Positions 1-11,967 of a stretch of DNA of 64,000 nucleotides are shown here, piece after piece. The position numbers and the translations under genes are program-made. This DNA comes from Agapanthus africanus. Taxonomy: Eukaryota > Streptophyta > Magnoliopsida > Asparagales > Amaryllidaceae. Every line of letters starts with the position of its first letter. The stretch's first letter is position 1. Under the pieces are notes generated by a model that made no database searches, was not told the DNA's origin, and saw nothing but the letters and a program-made list of their open reading frames with translations. The stretch lies in the NCBI GenBank assembly GCA_030015575.1, contig CM057338.1:137417546-137481545 (forward strand). The letters run 5' to 3'.

Positions 1-69
1 TGTTTATTAGAAAGCGATGGCCTAGGAGACAGGTTTTAGGTCCCTATCACCTAAGACTTTTCAATTTTG

Positions 70-234
70 TGAGCCGTAAGGGTCTCAGAAAGCTTTTTCT
101 CCCTACGGGCCGTAAGGATCCCGTAGGTGTATTTTCTCCTTAGGAGTCGTGGGGACTCCCAAGTGTGTTGCTCCTTTGTGAGTTGTAAGGATCTTACACG
201 AGAATTTTCTCCTCAGAAAGTCGAGAGGACTTTG
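70..234 (-). repeat. Array of five short hairpins, module A
   Basis: Five inverted repeats spaced 33-40 nt apart are separated by T/C-rich linkers. Clear arms are CTACGGG/CCCGTAG (103-109 and 120-126), CTTAGGAGTC/GACTCCCAAG with one mismatch (139-148 and 154-163) and AAAGTC/GACTTT (217-222 and 228-233). Weaker pairs start at 70 and 177. The loops share a CGTAAGG-like core. Stem sequences differ between hairpins while pairing is kept. Confidence 0.7.
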
Positions 235-499
235 CGAGTGCATTTCATCTCTTTTTCACTAGTTTGCGCCCTTTCGGGTTTTCACAAACTCGCCGGCAGT
301 CCTGCTGTTTTTACTCACGGAGCCCTTTCGGGTTTTCATCCGTGCCCATTTTGCTTGTGGACATACCCTTTTTTTTCGAATCTTCACCGCCGGTGGGACT
401 TTGAATGTGGTCTTGCCGGTAGGACTTGGGAGAGATTGGAATTGTTTTACGCCCGTGGATTGTATACGGTTTTGCAGGATGTATGATCCAGACCGTAGG

Positions 500-1075
500 G
501 CCGGAAAAATTTCAGGACTTTGTCGGCGTCTGCATCGCTGTACTGGAATATGGTACCAGGAGCGACTCATCATTCGCCTTTAGGGTATGGGATTTGGAAT
601 TTGGTTGGCGTCTACATCGCTGCACTGGAATATGGTCCAGGAGCGACTCATCATTCGCTACTTGGGGTATGGGGTTTGGAATTTGGTTGGCGTCAGTATC
701 GCTGCACTGGAATATGGTACCAGGAGCGACTCATCATTCGCCACTTAGGGTATGGGGTTTGGAATTTGGTTGGCGTCTGCATCGCTGCACTGGAATATTG
801 TACCAGGAGCGACTCATCATTCGCCACTTGGGTATGGGGTTTGGAATTTTGTTGGCGTCTGCATCGCTGCACTGGAATACGGTACCAGAAGCGATTCATC
901 ATTCCCCACTTGGGGTATGAGGTTTGGAATTTGGTTAGCGTCTGCATCGCTGCACTGGAATATGGTACCAGAAGCGACTCATCATTCGCCATTGGGATTT
1001 GAGTTTGGAATTTTGGTTGGCGTCTGCATCGTTGCACTGGAATATGATACCAGGAGCGACTCATCATTCGCCGTT
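500..1075 (-). repeat. Tandem array, about 82-bp unit, seven copies
   Basis: The anchor AGCGACTCATCATT recurs at about 561, 642, 724, 807, 890, 973 and 1055, giving a period of 81-83 bp. One dispersed copy lies near 1518. Each unit also carries a TGGAATATGGTACCAG-like block and a GGCGTCTGCATCGCTGCA-like block. The same units begin at the right edge of the window in the other Tat copy, in reverse orientation. Copy 5 shows several substitutions. Confidence 0.9.
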
Positions 1076-1137
1076 GCCTATTGGGAAGCGATGGCTTAGG
1101 AGACAGGTTTAGATCCCTATCATCTAAGGCTTTTCAA

Positions 1138-1310
1138 TTTTATGGGCCGTAAGGGTCCCATAAAAGCATTTTCTCCCTACGAGTCGTAAGGATCTCGTAG
1201 GTGCATTTTCTCCTTAGGAGTCGTGAGGACCCCTAAGTGTGTTTTTCCTTTATGAGTCATAAGGATCCCACGAAGATTTGTTCTCCTCATGCATCGTGAG
1301 GACACATGAG
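1138..1310 (-). repeat. Array of short hairpins, module B
   Basis: This is a diverged copy of the array at 70-234. Perfect stems are TTTTATGGG/CCCATAAAA (1138-1146 and 1157-1165), CTACGAG/CTCGTAG (1177-1183 and 1194-1200), CTTAGG/CCTAAG (1213-1218 and 1232-1237) and CTCATG/CATGAG (1286-1291 and 1305-1310). Compared with module A, several stem positions changed on both sides so that pairing survives. Confidence 0.7.
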
Positions 1311-1539
1311 TGGGTCTTCCCAATGGAGCATAATTCCAAGGGCGGAGACCAGCCGCGTAACTGGTGATTACGGTGGGGCATGGGTATGATGAGAATTATT
1401 TGAGCCCGGGGATTGTATACGGTAAGCAATTTGGGGACTGGCCGTAGGGCTGGGAGAATTTTAGGAAATTTGATTTTGGTTGGCGTCTGTATCGCTGCAC
1501 TGGAATATGGTACCAGGAGCGACTCATCATTCACCGTTT

Positions 1540-1800
1540 TTTTTACCGCGATTGCTCTATCATTTCAGCTTTTCTTATCGCGAAGGTCGCGATTGCCCCA
1601 TCATTTCGGCTATTTATTCGCGGTTGCTCCATCATTTCGGTTTTATTTTCATTTTTATTTTTACTCGCTGATTTTTATTGCGAGTTGCCCCATCATTTCG
1701 GCTTTTTATTATTATATTTTTTTTTACTTACACTTCTTTTTTTTATTTACATATTTTTTTATTTACACACATTTTTTTTACATTCCCAGTTTAACGACTT
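1540..1800 (-). repeat. T-rich stretch with short degenerate repeats
   Basis: Four copies of a CCCATCATTTCGGCT-like block, each preceded by a GCGATTGC or GCGAGTTGC-like block, are spaced about 45-70 bp apart (about 1550-1700). A long T-rich run follows to about 1785. It sits between the truncated end of gag and the 3' repeats of the left Tat element. No gene is seen. Confidence 0.6.
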
Positions 1801-1955
1801 AGAGGTCGATTATTCCCAGTTTAATGACGTGGTGGTCGACTGTTTTCAGAGAAAGGCAGATGTCTGAGTGAATCAGTTTCACGAAGAACTTCAGTCTCCG
1901 TTTGTATGAAATTGGCGGTCGCGGCTTGACTGTTTGTTAACACGCCTTTGGACAG

Positions 1956-3516
1956 TTATATCTCTCCTGCCTTGTATTGCTTTTCGACCCAATGTTTGAA
2001 GATGAAGCAGTTCTCATTGGCATGACCTATCACTCTGTGATAGGGGCAGTATTTGGGGTCGTCAGTCATATTCGCTTCATGCGGTCTTTTTGACTCTGGC
2101 AGTTGTAGACCGTTCCTCAAGGCGTCTTTGAATATTTTACGGAATTTGTCCCTTCTGAATGAATAGATCTTATCCAGCTTCTCTTTCAGCGGAGATTCTC
2201 CTCCCTCTCCGAACACTGGCTTTCGAGGCTGGTTGGCACTAGGCCCGCTCATCCCTCGCTTATTTCGGTTAGCCGAAATGTTGAAAGATTCAGAATCGTC
2301 GGGATTTCCGCCTTTGCGATTATCGTTCTTTCGGTTTCTTCAGGACCTATTGTTATTTTGGGAATCCGAGGAGGACTCCTGCTTTGAGCGCTCCAGCATC
2401 TGAACTTTCCTGGTCAGCTCTTGGAATGTTTTGAGACCCGCGGTGCATAGAAACGGGGCCATCCAATTGTTGAGATTTCCGACAAGGAAACCGACAGATT
2501 GGTCCTGCTCTATCGGCGGTTCATATTTGACGGAGAGATTGCGCCATCGGGTTATAAAATCCGTGTTGCTTTCGTTGTTCTTTGGCTTGGTCCTTACGAG
2601 CTCGGCAATGGTGATCTTATTGCTGACGCTCATGAACCTCTGCCGAAACAGAGACTCCATTTGGACGAAAGTTGTGACGGAGCCATCTAGTATGCTCGCG
2701 TACCAGTCGAAAGCAACGTCGGCCAAGCTATTAACGAACTGGCTGAGGAGAAGCGCATCATTGCCCTCAGTATTCCCGCATGAGGCTTTAAAGTGGACGA
2801 TGTGCTGATTCGCATTTCCCGTCCCATCGAATCTTCCGAATTTAGGGATGACATAGCCGCTAGGAAATTCTACCAGAGCATGCTGAGCAGGATATGGTCT
2901 CCCGCTACTACTAACATCTTTTTGCGCTTCGGTTTCAGCTACCAATGTTTTGACTTTGTTGGCAACCAAATCCATGATTTGATCTTGAGTTAGCGGGCCA
3001 CTGTCATCGGTAGCTAAGACATTTTCCGAGATAGGATGCGACTGATTTTCATGCGGTTCACCCACTTTTGGATTTGAGGGAATAGGCATCGGCTGCCCTG
3101 GAACACCGTTTCCCGGTTTATGAACAGAGCCCTGTGCTTGATTGGGCGGCTGAGAGGCAAGTCGGGCCGTGAGCTGCAATACGACATTCGTCAAGTTGTC
3201 AATTTTGGAGTAAAGTTTGGCCATCTCCTTATTTTTGCTTCTGAGCTGTTTTCGGAGCTCTTGGAGAAATTGCTGCTCTGCGTTCTTGGGACGGAAGATT
3301 TGCTCTTCGTTTTCTGAGCCCGACTCCTCATGAACCGAGGGCTCTCTCTGCTTATCAGCCTCACTGGAAGGGTCTTCATTACCTTCCGGAGGAGGCCGAT
3401 CTTGGAATGTGGCAGCCATATTCACACTAGATTGGATTTGAGATGTGGTGGCCCCATCCTTGCTTTTGCCGCGAAGGTCGTCGCTGGGACACGTGCCCAC
3501 CATAAAGACGGTGTGG
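1956..3516 (-). pseudogene. gag: Tat gag, main part, interrupted
   Basis: This encodes the retrotransposon capsid precursor, which would form particles in the cytoplasm. Reading leftward from the insertion junction at 3521 it has an acidic, charged N-terminal stretch, a coiled-coil-like segment, then the conserved gag domain (about 2900-2400) with the FDWYASI and TDFITRWRNLSVK motifs. A zinc-finger-like C-terminal segment with spaced Cys/His (CPYHRVIGHANENC) lies near 2030-2070. A TGA stop at about 2340 breaks the frame and a TAA ends it near 1956. Homology to the + strand copy continues about 70 bp beyond that stop and then ceases. The 12.2 kb insert at 3522-15713 separates it from its N-terminus. 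Confidence 0.85.
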
Positions 3517-3682
3517 ATAACTGTCACATCCCGCTTCCCAAAATACAGAGTACGAGGGGTTGACAAGGCCAGCCATGCTCCTACGGTCGAGGAAACATCC
3601 TGCCGTAGTCACACTTCGGTTTCTAGTTTTACGTGGTAATCAGTAATTAATGCACAGGTAATGAGAAATGCAGTTACTAAAC

Positions 3683-6600
3683 TGTCACGCCCCGCTTCCC
3701 AGAGTACGCTAAGATAGGCACGTGACAGAGCCAACCATGGTAGCTGTGGATAGGAAATATCCTTCTACAGTCACATTACGGCCGTAGAGATATCAAGAAC
3801 AATAATAATAACTATCTAATACATGTCCATAAGCCAGAATAACGAGTCAAGAATAAAATAATGCGGAAGCAAAAGATCTAATACAAGAATAAACTGGAAT
3901 GTACGTCCCATAATGCGGGCTCACATCAGGAATGAAAATGCATAAATAAAACCAAAATACTAACAGGTCCTCACTGCTCGGTCTGCTGACTGAAATACTC
4001 CTGCTCGGCCTGCAGTAAAGGTAAAGAATCTGGGCCATGCAAAACCTAGACGTCAGTACGTCATAATATCAAGCAATAATATAAACAGGGGGTAGCAAGA
4101 CATGCAGGTATAAGTATGAACGGTAAAACAGGTATAACAGTAACATAAACAAGGACAGTGAAGGGTAAGGCATATGTGATGTGCAGTGAGTAATCTAGAC
4201 TGGCCTACTGGGTTAACTACTCTCAAGTCTTGAAATCAATTTGATGAATTATTGATGTAACTTAATAGTATCCAGTGCATGCCTGGGACCACGGTCAAGA
4301 TTCTCGGGCTGAATCCGAGACGTGCTGCTAGGCAGTAAAAGGTAGTATGTAACGATGAATGATGTCAGCAGCATCATCCCGGGGCTGGCCTAGCCCGTAA
4401 GACTGATCAGTAAAGGCATCGAACTGTCGAGTTACAAGTCGGGTTTCATCATTGATTTCCCCATACCCCCAGGTTATGTGTTCAAGTCAGGTATTGATAA
4501 ATCTGGAGCTAATGCCAACATAGGATCACGTAGGTACAGGTTTGTCTGAATAGACATCAGGAAATGTCCGTAGGGATAACATGTCAAGATTGTCGGCATT
4601 AGTAACAAGATCAGGTAACATGTCAAGCTGTGGTACATCAGGTCATGTCAGGTGGTGTACATGTATCAAGTCATGTCAAGTAGTGCACAGGTATCAAGTC
4701 ATGTCAGTAGTAGTGTATCAGGTCATGTCAAGTAGTGTACAAGTACCAAACGGATGCTCATAACTAAACTGTAACAGGTCCGGGTGCACAAATAAAGCAT
4801 GGATGTACAAATATTTATCAGGGATTACATCATGACTATGTAGGATGCCCAAGATCAAGTATGGGATACTAATGTAACAGTAAAATGAAATAATATGGTC
4901 TCGGCGTGCAACTAGATATGTAATTAACCGTACGGATACAGACGGATACTATAAAACTGTAAATCGGTAAAATTTGCTGTATATTAAAACACAAGCACTA
5001 TTATTTAGTAAATAGATATTGATATAATGATATTAACATGGATAACATATTCAAACCGATTAATAACTATAAAAGTTGTATTGATTAACTATGCACAAGA
5101 AAATTCCGTTCAGAAATTCAGCGTCACCCTGATTTGTAAAATAACTTAAAAATAACAAACGTTCTCCAAAAGGGACGTGTCTTATACCAAAACAAAAATA
5201 ATTCAATAAGGTTTTCATTTTTATAAGTATAAGCATCTCAGGTTGTCTGTACAAAAAGTTATGAACATTCGAAATTGAAAGTTTGCTGCTGGAATTTCCC
5301 TGGACAGCAGTTTAGAGACATTTTCATTTGCATTTTACGTTATTTAAACAATTTATTTTGCAAGTAAATATTTCATAGAGTTATAGTATTCTGAGTTAGC
5401 TTCGTAACGAACTAAAGAACGTATACTAATGATTTTTCTATGATTTATAATGAATTTTATAAGGTAAGGTGTACAGTAAATTTCAGATTTGTCGCATCCG
5501 TTTTGCGACGACGTTTAATGCGTAAACTATAATATTTTCAAATGTATAAATTATAAAATGCAGATTATAAACTAATTAAATATAATAATAAGAAATATTA
5601 CGACGATATATATTTTAAATGATATGAATGCAAACGGGTATCACATAATTGTAAAATGATAAACTAACAAGTGCGGAACATATAACTAAGCAATATGAAA
5701 TGTAACTATTCAATTTGATGCAGTATATGATAGTATAGTATGTAACAAGATAAGTTTTCATGACCTAGATTTGAAATGATATGAATGGATGCAAACGGAA
5801 CATCGAAAAGTTATAAAATTAAATATGGGGTGCATGATTTTAAATGCAGGTATTCCATTGTTAAAATAGATGCGTCTAAAGTAATGTAGCATGTAATTAA
5901 GATTGGTTTGCATGCCCTAGATCCGAAATGCACTATACAAATGTAAACGGAACGTCGAAAGGCTGTAATATGAAACATGCGATGCTTGATTTAAAATACA
6001 TGTGTGATATTTATTTAAATATGTATATAATGAGTTATATAGCATGTAGCAAGATTAACTTGCCTAGACGGAACAAGAACGGATGTGTACGGAATGTCTT
6101 TCGTCGGCGAAATGTCGCGACGCGCACACGGTACACGGAACGGTTTCAAACAACGCACGAGGGTGATCACGCAAGTCAGGTACGTTCACTGGATCACTCG
6201 GATTGTCAGCGACGAGCACGGCTCCGGCGGTGATCACCGGAATCAAGAAACAAGATCAAGAAAAAGAAAGAAGAAAGAAGAAGTAAGAAGAAGAAGCTGT
6301 GTATTAAATAAGGAAAGAAAAATTAAATAAATAAAATATATATAAATATATATATGCAGAGGAGAGAGAGAGAAAATGGTTGTTAGTTTGTTAGGAAATT
6401 AGTTTAGATTCAAATTTAAAAAATCTTTTATTAGTTAACTAAATTTGAATTTTTATCAATTTATAAAATTAATATTATATAAATAAAATTTGATATTCTG
6501 GTAAATACAAACATAGTCCAAAACATGCCCGGGTCGGGTCTAAAATTCAGTTTTAAAATACGAAAAATATACATGTCGACCAAAATTAAAAAAATGAATG

Positions 6601-7025
6601 TCCGGATGACGAAAAATGCATACCCCCAAGAACGGATGCACGCACGTGCGCGCAGCCATCCAAATAAGTCCGTTTCACTGAACGGGACGAGAACAAGATG
6701 CGTGGATGCTACTACGGGATTAGGGGTACCGTGTAGACCATGTTATGTAATTTTTAAAATATTTTCTGTGACTTAAAATGTTATATGGTAAAAGATGTAA
6801 TGTCAGATAAAATGCCAGTATGCACTAAACATGAAAATGCACAGTCTACGTAACAAGTCAGGGTAATTTATAAATATGAATTAAACAGGTTCAAGCAAGC
6901 GGGTCTGGTCGAATGCAAAGTAAAATGTAAAATACCATTCGCACCCAAATCGCGATAAATCAAGAAATACCACAAATAAGAAAATACGAGAACTGGAATT
7001 GGTATAAATGAACTAGGTTGTTACA
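3683..7025 (-). mobile_element. Solo LTR (3.3 kb) nested in an LTR
   Basis: It starts TGTCACGCCCCGCTTCCCAG and ends GTTGTTACA, matching the termini of the solo LTRs at 53968, 57246 and 58755. It interrupts a point that is continuous in the sister LTR at about 12917. Flanking sequence is CTAAAC on the left and AAATC on the right, a degraded target duplication. No coding sequence is visible; the interior is AT-rich with short repeats. Confidence 0.7.
4610..4755. repeat. Degenerate minisatellite, about 35-45 bp unit
   Basis: The block TCATGTCAAGTAGTGTAC and close variants recur about four times inside the solo LTR at 3683-7025. Confidence 0.6.
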
Positions 7026-7195
7026 AAATCAATACAAATACAAAACTAACCAGATAGAGATCAAGGAAGTATAGCGCTGAGTCGCTGATCTAGATATCCG
7101 CAATGTTCTCGAGGTACGTCAGGTCCTGGTCCAAGCTAAATCCACTTCTCACTCTGAGCATACATACTCAGGTCGTCAGAGCGATACAATAGCAA

Positions 7196-7215
7196 TATAT
7201 ACACACACACACACA
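7196..7215. repeat. TA/CA dinucleotide microsatellite in LTR
   Basis: A short (TA)n(CA)n run in the left LTR. The corresponding site in the right LTR (13086-13115) has a different AT-rich sequence, so the run is variable between the two LTRs. Confidence 0.6.
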
Positions 7216-10198
7216 TGCAATGATGACGAACATGAAACAATAAGCATGGAGTGATAACATGAGCATGAAGTAACCAGTATAGGTAAACAGTAAAGAGGGT
7301 AAACAGTATGGCAGGTATATTGAATCAGTAATCAATGCATGTCACTAAACCTAACAGTCTCTAAGTCTCACTGTCCAGGTCGCTAAACTTATCGTCAGTC
7401 CAAATGTGAGAGTCAACCACTCGTGAGTATCCCCCACCCAAGGGTAGTGCCCCAGGAGCAAGGGAATACGGGCCCGGGTCGCTCGCTAATAATCAGTAAT
7501 ATCACTAATATAACTCCAGAATCGCTGTGTATGCTGGCAATGGGACTCTCGAGATTCCGATGAACTCACACTCAAACTACCCCACACCCCGTGGTCTACA
7601 TCAAAAACCAACCATAAACTCAAATACTAGTCGGTCCATGACAAGTCTACGCGAGAATTGGAGACAGGATCTCCATCAAGCATGTCTCGACTGATACCCA
7701 AGATAAATGGACAGTGTTTGGTGTCTTATCTATGACACTAATATAAGTGCTCCCATAATTGTCACATACCAATTATAGTCACACTTATACATGTCCCATA
7801 AACGTCGACAATGCAATAAATTAACTGGGTTCGTTGATAGTGTACAAGTACGTGTCACTTTCACTTACTCATTCACGTTTTGACACTAACGTACTTGTCA
7901 CTATCAAAACACTAATATCTAACACTGGGTAATGTACACGATCACTAGGTTACCAATATACATGAGCTCTACATGATATGATGAGAATGCAATAGTTACG
8001 ATATGAATAGAATATCACCAGTCAGTGTCCTACCACTTGCATAATTTATTATAAATTATATATGCATAATTAAGCGAAACAATGTAAAAGGTGTAAGCAG
8101 TCTGTTTAATTATCTGGCCATCGAAATTGGTTTCGCGTCAATCGGGTTTCAGGTTTGCTAGATACGGCCATTTTAATTTAAGTGTTCACTGCTGGAAATC
8201 CGGTTTCAGAACTGGAAGTCCGTTTCGTAACACGCTTTACTCCCAGTTGGGATCATAATTAGGCGACGCTATAGTTGAACAATATGTAGGGTTATCAGTT
8301 AGGTTTCCAATGCAATAGGTGGATCAGTAATATCCATGGTGTATTGGAAGTTATGCATTGTACAATAAAGGGGTATACGTTCTGTCCCTGTTTGGGTCAG
8401 CCATAGGTTTCGTTGATTTAAAATATACTTTAAATAGTAAACGACAGTGAAAATGAATGAAGTCACTTTCAGTGGTTAGCTAACAGATTTATCTTTGCTA
8501 AGGTATAGGGTTCCGCAGTACAACATTTTCATACAGCAGAGTGAAAGCATTACAAAACAAGAATCGACAGCCAGAGCGGCTCTGGACTGCAGTCCGGAGC
8601 CGCACTCCGAACCAGTTTTCGTCACCTTTCTAGCATAGAAACAGATTAAAACTCTTATGGGGTTCTAGGTCGTCGAGTCGGCTTCGATATGAGCGTTTGA
8701 ACGCAACATTCCGATTTGTAGTCAATTAACTGTGATTTTTACAAGTTTCAGGTACGGGAAAATTTCAGTTTTACGGGTCAAAAAGGGAAAGGCCTATCAC
8801 GTCATTAAAGACCGTATTTTCCAGCCAAATCGTAACACGACGTTCGTTATTACATGGGCCATCCTATGTAATCAGTTTCCGTCAATTTAACGGGGTTTTT
8901 CTATTCGGGTTTTGCATCGAACACTTGCATTACTTGATTTGCAATCGGAATGTATATACGATATTGAAGTGTAAACGAATTGAATAGGTATAATTAGCAT
9001 GAAGCAAGTATTAAACTTGCCTGACGACGTATCGATGATGGTACGGCAGCGGCAACGACACGAGCACGGCACGGCAATCTCGACTTTGGCTCGAGTTTGA
9101 TGGCTCGGTAGCGACGGCTTGGGTTGCTGGGGCGAGACGGCTGCGGTCGGCGGTGAAGGAGCGTCGGAGGCATTCGGGCACTGGAGGGAGGCAGCCGGGG
9201 TGGCTGAGGTGGTCGCCGGCGACGGGGATGAGAGTGTTGGGGTGGCTCGGTTGGGTCTTGGCGATAGCAGCGGGGTGCCGGTGATGTTGAGGTAGTGAAG
9301 GGAGGAGGTCGTAGTGGCTGCATTGGTGGTCGGCTGTTGAAGCTCGTCAGCGGAGGGTGTTGAAGGGTGGTCGACGGCGGAGGCAGTAATGGGCTATGGT
9401 GTTGCGATGGGAAGGACTTGGTTGGTTGAGGGGAGATGGAGCTGGAGCTGGTCGTGGTGTTGGTGAGGTCGAGGGTCGGCGAGGAGTGACCAGAGGTTGC
9501 CGGCGATGATGGCCTCGACGGTGGTGATGCAGTGGGTTGGCTGGGGGAAAGAAAGTGACGGCGAGGTGGGTTTGCAGTGGGGAAGCTCGGCGATGCACGG
9601 GGTCTCGGGCTGCAGGGGGTCTCGTCGTGAGGTAGAGGAGGAGAGGTGTGGGTTGAGTGAGGTGTCGATGGTGGAGACGGCGTGGGTTGGAGTTGCGGTG
9701 GCGGTTGTGGTGTTCTTGGGAGTGAGGGGAAGAACGCGAGTGAGAGAGGTCGGAGTTGGAGACGTGAAGAGAAGGAGGGAGCAGCACACGCACAAGGTCG
9801 TGGGTCGGAGTTGGAGACGTGGCCGCGACGAGGGGCGGGGGCTCAGGAACGGGCGGCGACGTGGGGGAAAGAAAAGAGCGGGAAAGGAAAGAACGGGGGA
9901 GAGAAGGAGGAAGGGAAACGGGTCGGGTCGGGTGAGGGGAAGGGTTTTGGGCCGGGGTTCTTGGGCTGGGCTCGGGCAGAGGTAAAAGAATTTAAAAGAA
10001 ATGGGAAAGGAATGGGCTGGGTTTGGGTTAATTGATTATGAAGAATTTGGGAAAATAAATATAAGGGGTTAGGGTTTAATAGTTAGGGTTAGGAAAATTA
10101 GATGAAAATTAATTGGGAAAATAGAAATATTTAAGTAAATAAAAATTTGTAATCTTGTTTAAAATACGGAAATAATTAAAAAGGGACTGGGTATTATA

Positions 10199-11131
10199 TC
10201 GTACCCCACTTATATAAAATTTCATTCTCGAATTTAAAATAAACGATAAGCTATAAATAATATGCGAGAAGCCACAAAATCAAATACTACTATATAGTGA
10301 TCTACGTAGAAGCAGATAAAATTATAAGCTTATACACACACACACACAAATACGTATATATAAGAAATAGCGCAGCTAAAATAATACGCATAAGGCATAA
10401 CCATTTATAATGACAAATTATAAGCACAATACCATGAAAAATAAAATAACAATAATAAACAATAGTGAAGGATTTGCTGATAAGCTAAAATATTTTAGAA
10501 AGAATATCGATAAAGCAATTTAAAATAACTTGAGGAAACTCACACGGTGAAATAAGAGAAAAACAAAATAGTATGTGCGATATACGTTTGCACTATTAAA
10601 TGCGAAGAATAGTAAATCGTTTTAGAATAAGTAAAACGGAAGTAGTCAATAACGCGATTTTTTTTTGATAACAACAAGATGAAGGAAACTAAATTTCGAA
10701 TAGCAAATGTCAATGAATATAATTATAGTGATAAGAAACAGCTTTAACAATGTATATGGGCTAGTCAGGGTAGGGATTGCAATGGAGTATGGCCCATTCG
10801 AAAGGTCGGAGTGCGATACTTTAATCTGAATGTTGAAGAAGCTAGGATCAGATCAGCACAAGGTGCAAGAGTGAATAGTAATGAATCTCCGGAGGGAAAG
10901 AAATTTATTGGGGAGGGAAAACAGTCAATGCATCATGCGAATCAATACTTCAAAAGATTAGCGAACTCAGAAACTTTATTGTTATTATTCCAGAAAATTT
11001 TAAACAAGGCATTCTCGAAAGATAAAAGGTGGCCCTAAGCTATACATAGATTTATTTGGTCAGAGGAAACAGAAGATAGATCACGTCAGTCGCGGTTATG
11101 GAAGTTCAGCAGGTTACGGTAAGCTCGCGCG
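10199..11131. other. Non-coding 3' part of the TR-GAG-like internal region
   Basis: AT-rich, with a (CA)n run near 10333-10348. A + strand open frame at 10811-11038 has no recognisable domain and lies antisense to the element. No pol remnant was seen. Confidence 0.6.
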
Positions 11132-11584
11132 CTAAGATAGGAGCGTCCATTTCCATAGCGCCTCGCAGGGATTGCCACTGGGGGTTCTTCTGCCATGGGG
11201 TCTTCTTCTCCTGGTCCTTTCATCCTCGGCTGGAGCTTCTTCATCGTGATATGCTTCCACGTGATTCACCTCTTCTGGATTTTCTTCCATAGGATTTTCT
11301 TCTACTGGATTCTCCTCAAGGTCTTCCTCTCCTGGATTTTCTTCTACCGGGTCTTCTTCGGGGTCTTCCTCTATCGGGTCCTCTTCGGGGTCCTCTTCTT
11401 CATTGTCAAAGTCGCTGATCATGTCGACTTCTGGGGCTGCGACTCTCTCGTCCTCGGGATCGCTGTTACCGAAAATAACCTATGGGTCGTTGATCTCGTC
11501 ATCTGAACTCACCGGCATGCAGTCCAAGGAAATGCAGGACCGAGTGTCCTCATCGATAAGCGGCGCTGCTCTAGGATTGGCCAT
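11132..11584 (-). pseudogene. Acidic repeat protein ORF of the TR-GAG-like element
   Basis: The frame starts at ATG 11584 in a GCCATGG context and runs to 11132, about 150 codons, with one TAG at 11480-11482. The centre is a run of EEDPEEDP/VEENP-like repeats, strongly acidic, followed by an Arg-rich patch (TRRRRPHGRR). No family is recognised. It lies between the gag-like ORF and the polypurine tract, where pol would be expected, so it is either a degenerate gag-pol leftover or a low-complexity accessory protein. The imperfect hexapeptide repetition suggests slippage-driven expansion. The function is unknown. Confidence 0.5.
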
Positions 11585-11967
11585 GGCCTGAAAAGAAAGA
11601 GTCATGATCAGACAGTGGGACACACCAAGAAAATAACCAATGGAGCACAAGGAAAATATACGGTAGGTAAGGACTGAAAATCAAAATTTAGAATACTGAT
11701 GCAACAAGCAGTATAAGGAAAATGAGTGGCAAGGGGACGATACATACATCACAACTCACATTTTTATTGCATTCAAACCAAGAAGTTCAACGGATACACG
11801 ATTTTAAACGAAAGGAAACATTTACTAAAGGGTGACAATATTTTTATTGAAAGCAGAAAAGGTGATAGTTCTCCGTTGATATTTGGGCCGCTGCATTCTC
11901 GTCAAGCGAGTGGAATCCTGCGCTGGATCCGTACTATTCTCGAAGCTCGAACTACCGAATAACCAAG

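Larger units (their letters stand above)
1..1530 (-). repeat. Repetitive 3' untranslated region of the left Tat element
   Basis: No coding potential is visible; the short open frames are made of repeats. Two diverged copies of a roughly 250-bp hairpin-rich module (about 1-260 and 1085-1330) flank an array of about 82-bp tandem repeats. The same region, reverse-complemented, follows the pol stop codon of the second Tat element at 63367-64000, so it belongs to the element and is not host DNA. Confidence 0.8.
3522..10198 (-). repeat. 3' LTR of the TR-GAG-like element, split by a solo LTR
   Basis: The LTR consists of 3522-3682 and 7026-10198, interrupted by the solo LTR at 3683-7025. The parts match 12761-15713 in the same order. 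In element orientation the start is degenerate (TATAATACCC instead of TGTAATACCC), and a purine-rich tract, AGTGGGGTACGA, lies just upstream at about 10199-10210. The segment 9000-10030 is GC-rich; its long open frames on both strands are compositional. Confidence 0.8.

Noticed and set aside
70..234. CRISPR-like repeat-spacer array
   Set aside because: The regular short palindromes recall one, but repeats are diverged, spacers are conserved between copies, and the context is a plant retrotransposon.
426..1099. Repetitive open frames of 100-164 codons
   Set aside because: They are translations of the 82-bp tandem repeat, whose period is not a multiple of three in all copies; several frames are open on both strands.
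9347..10035. Several long overlapping open frames on both strands, repeated at 13626-14429
   Set aside because: They lie in the GC-rich part of the LTR of the TR-GAG-like element, are low in complexity (Arg, Gly, Pro, Ser, Thr) and occur in both LTR copies with frame differences. They are compositional and not genes.
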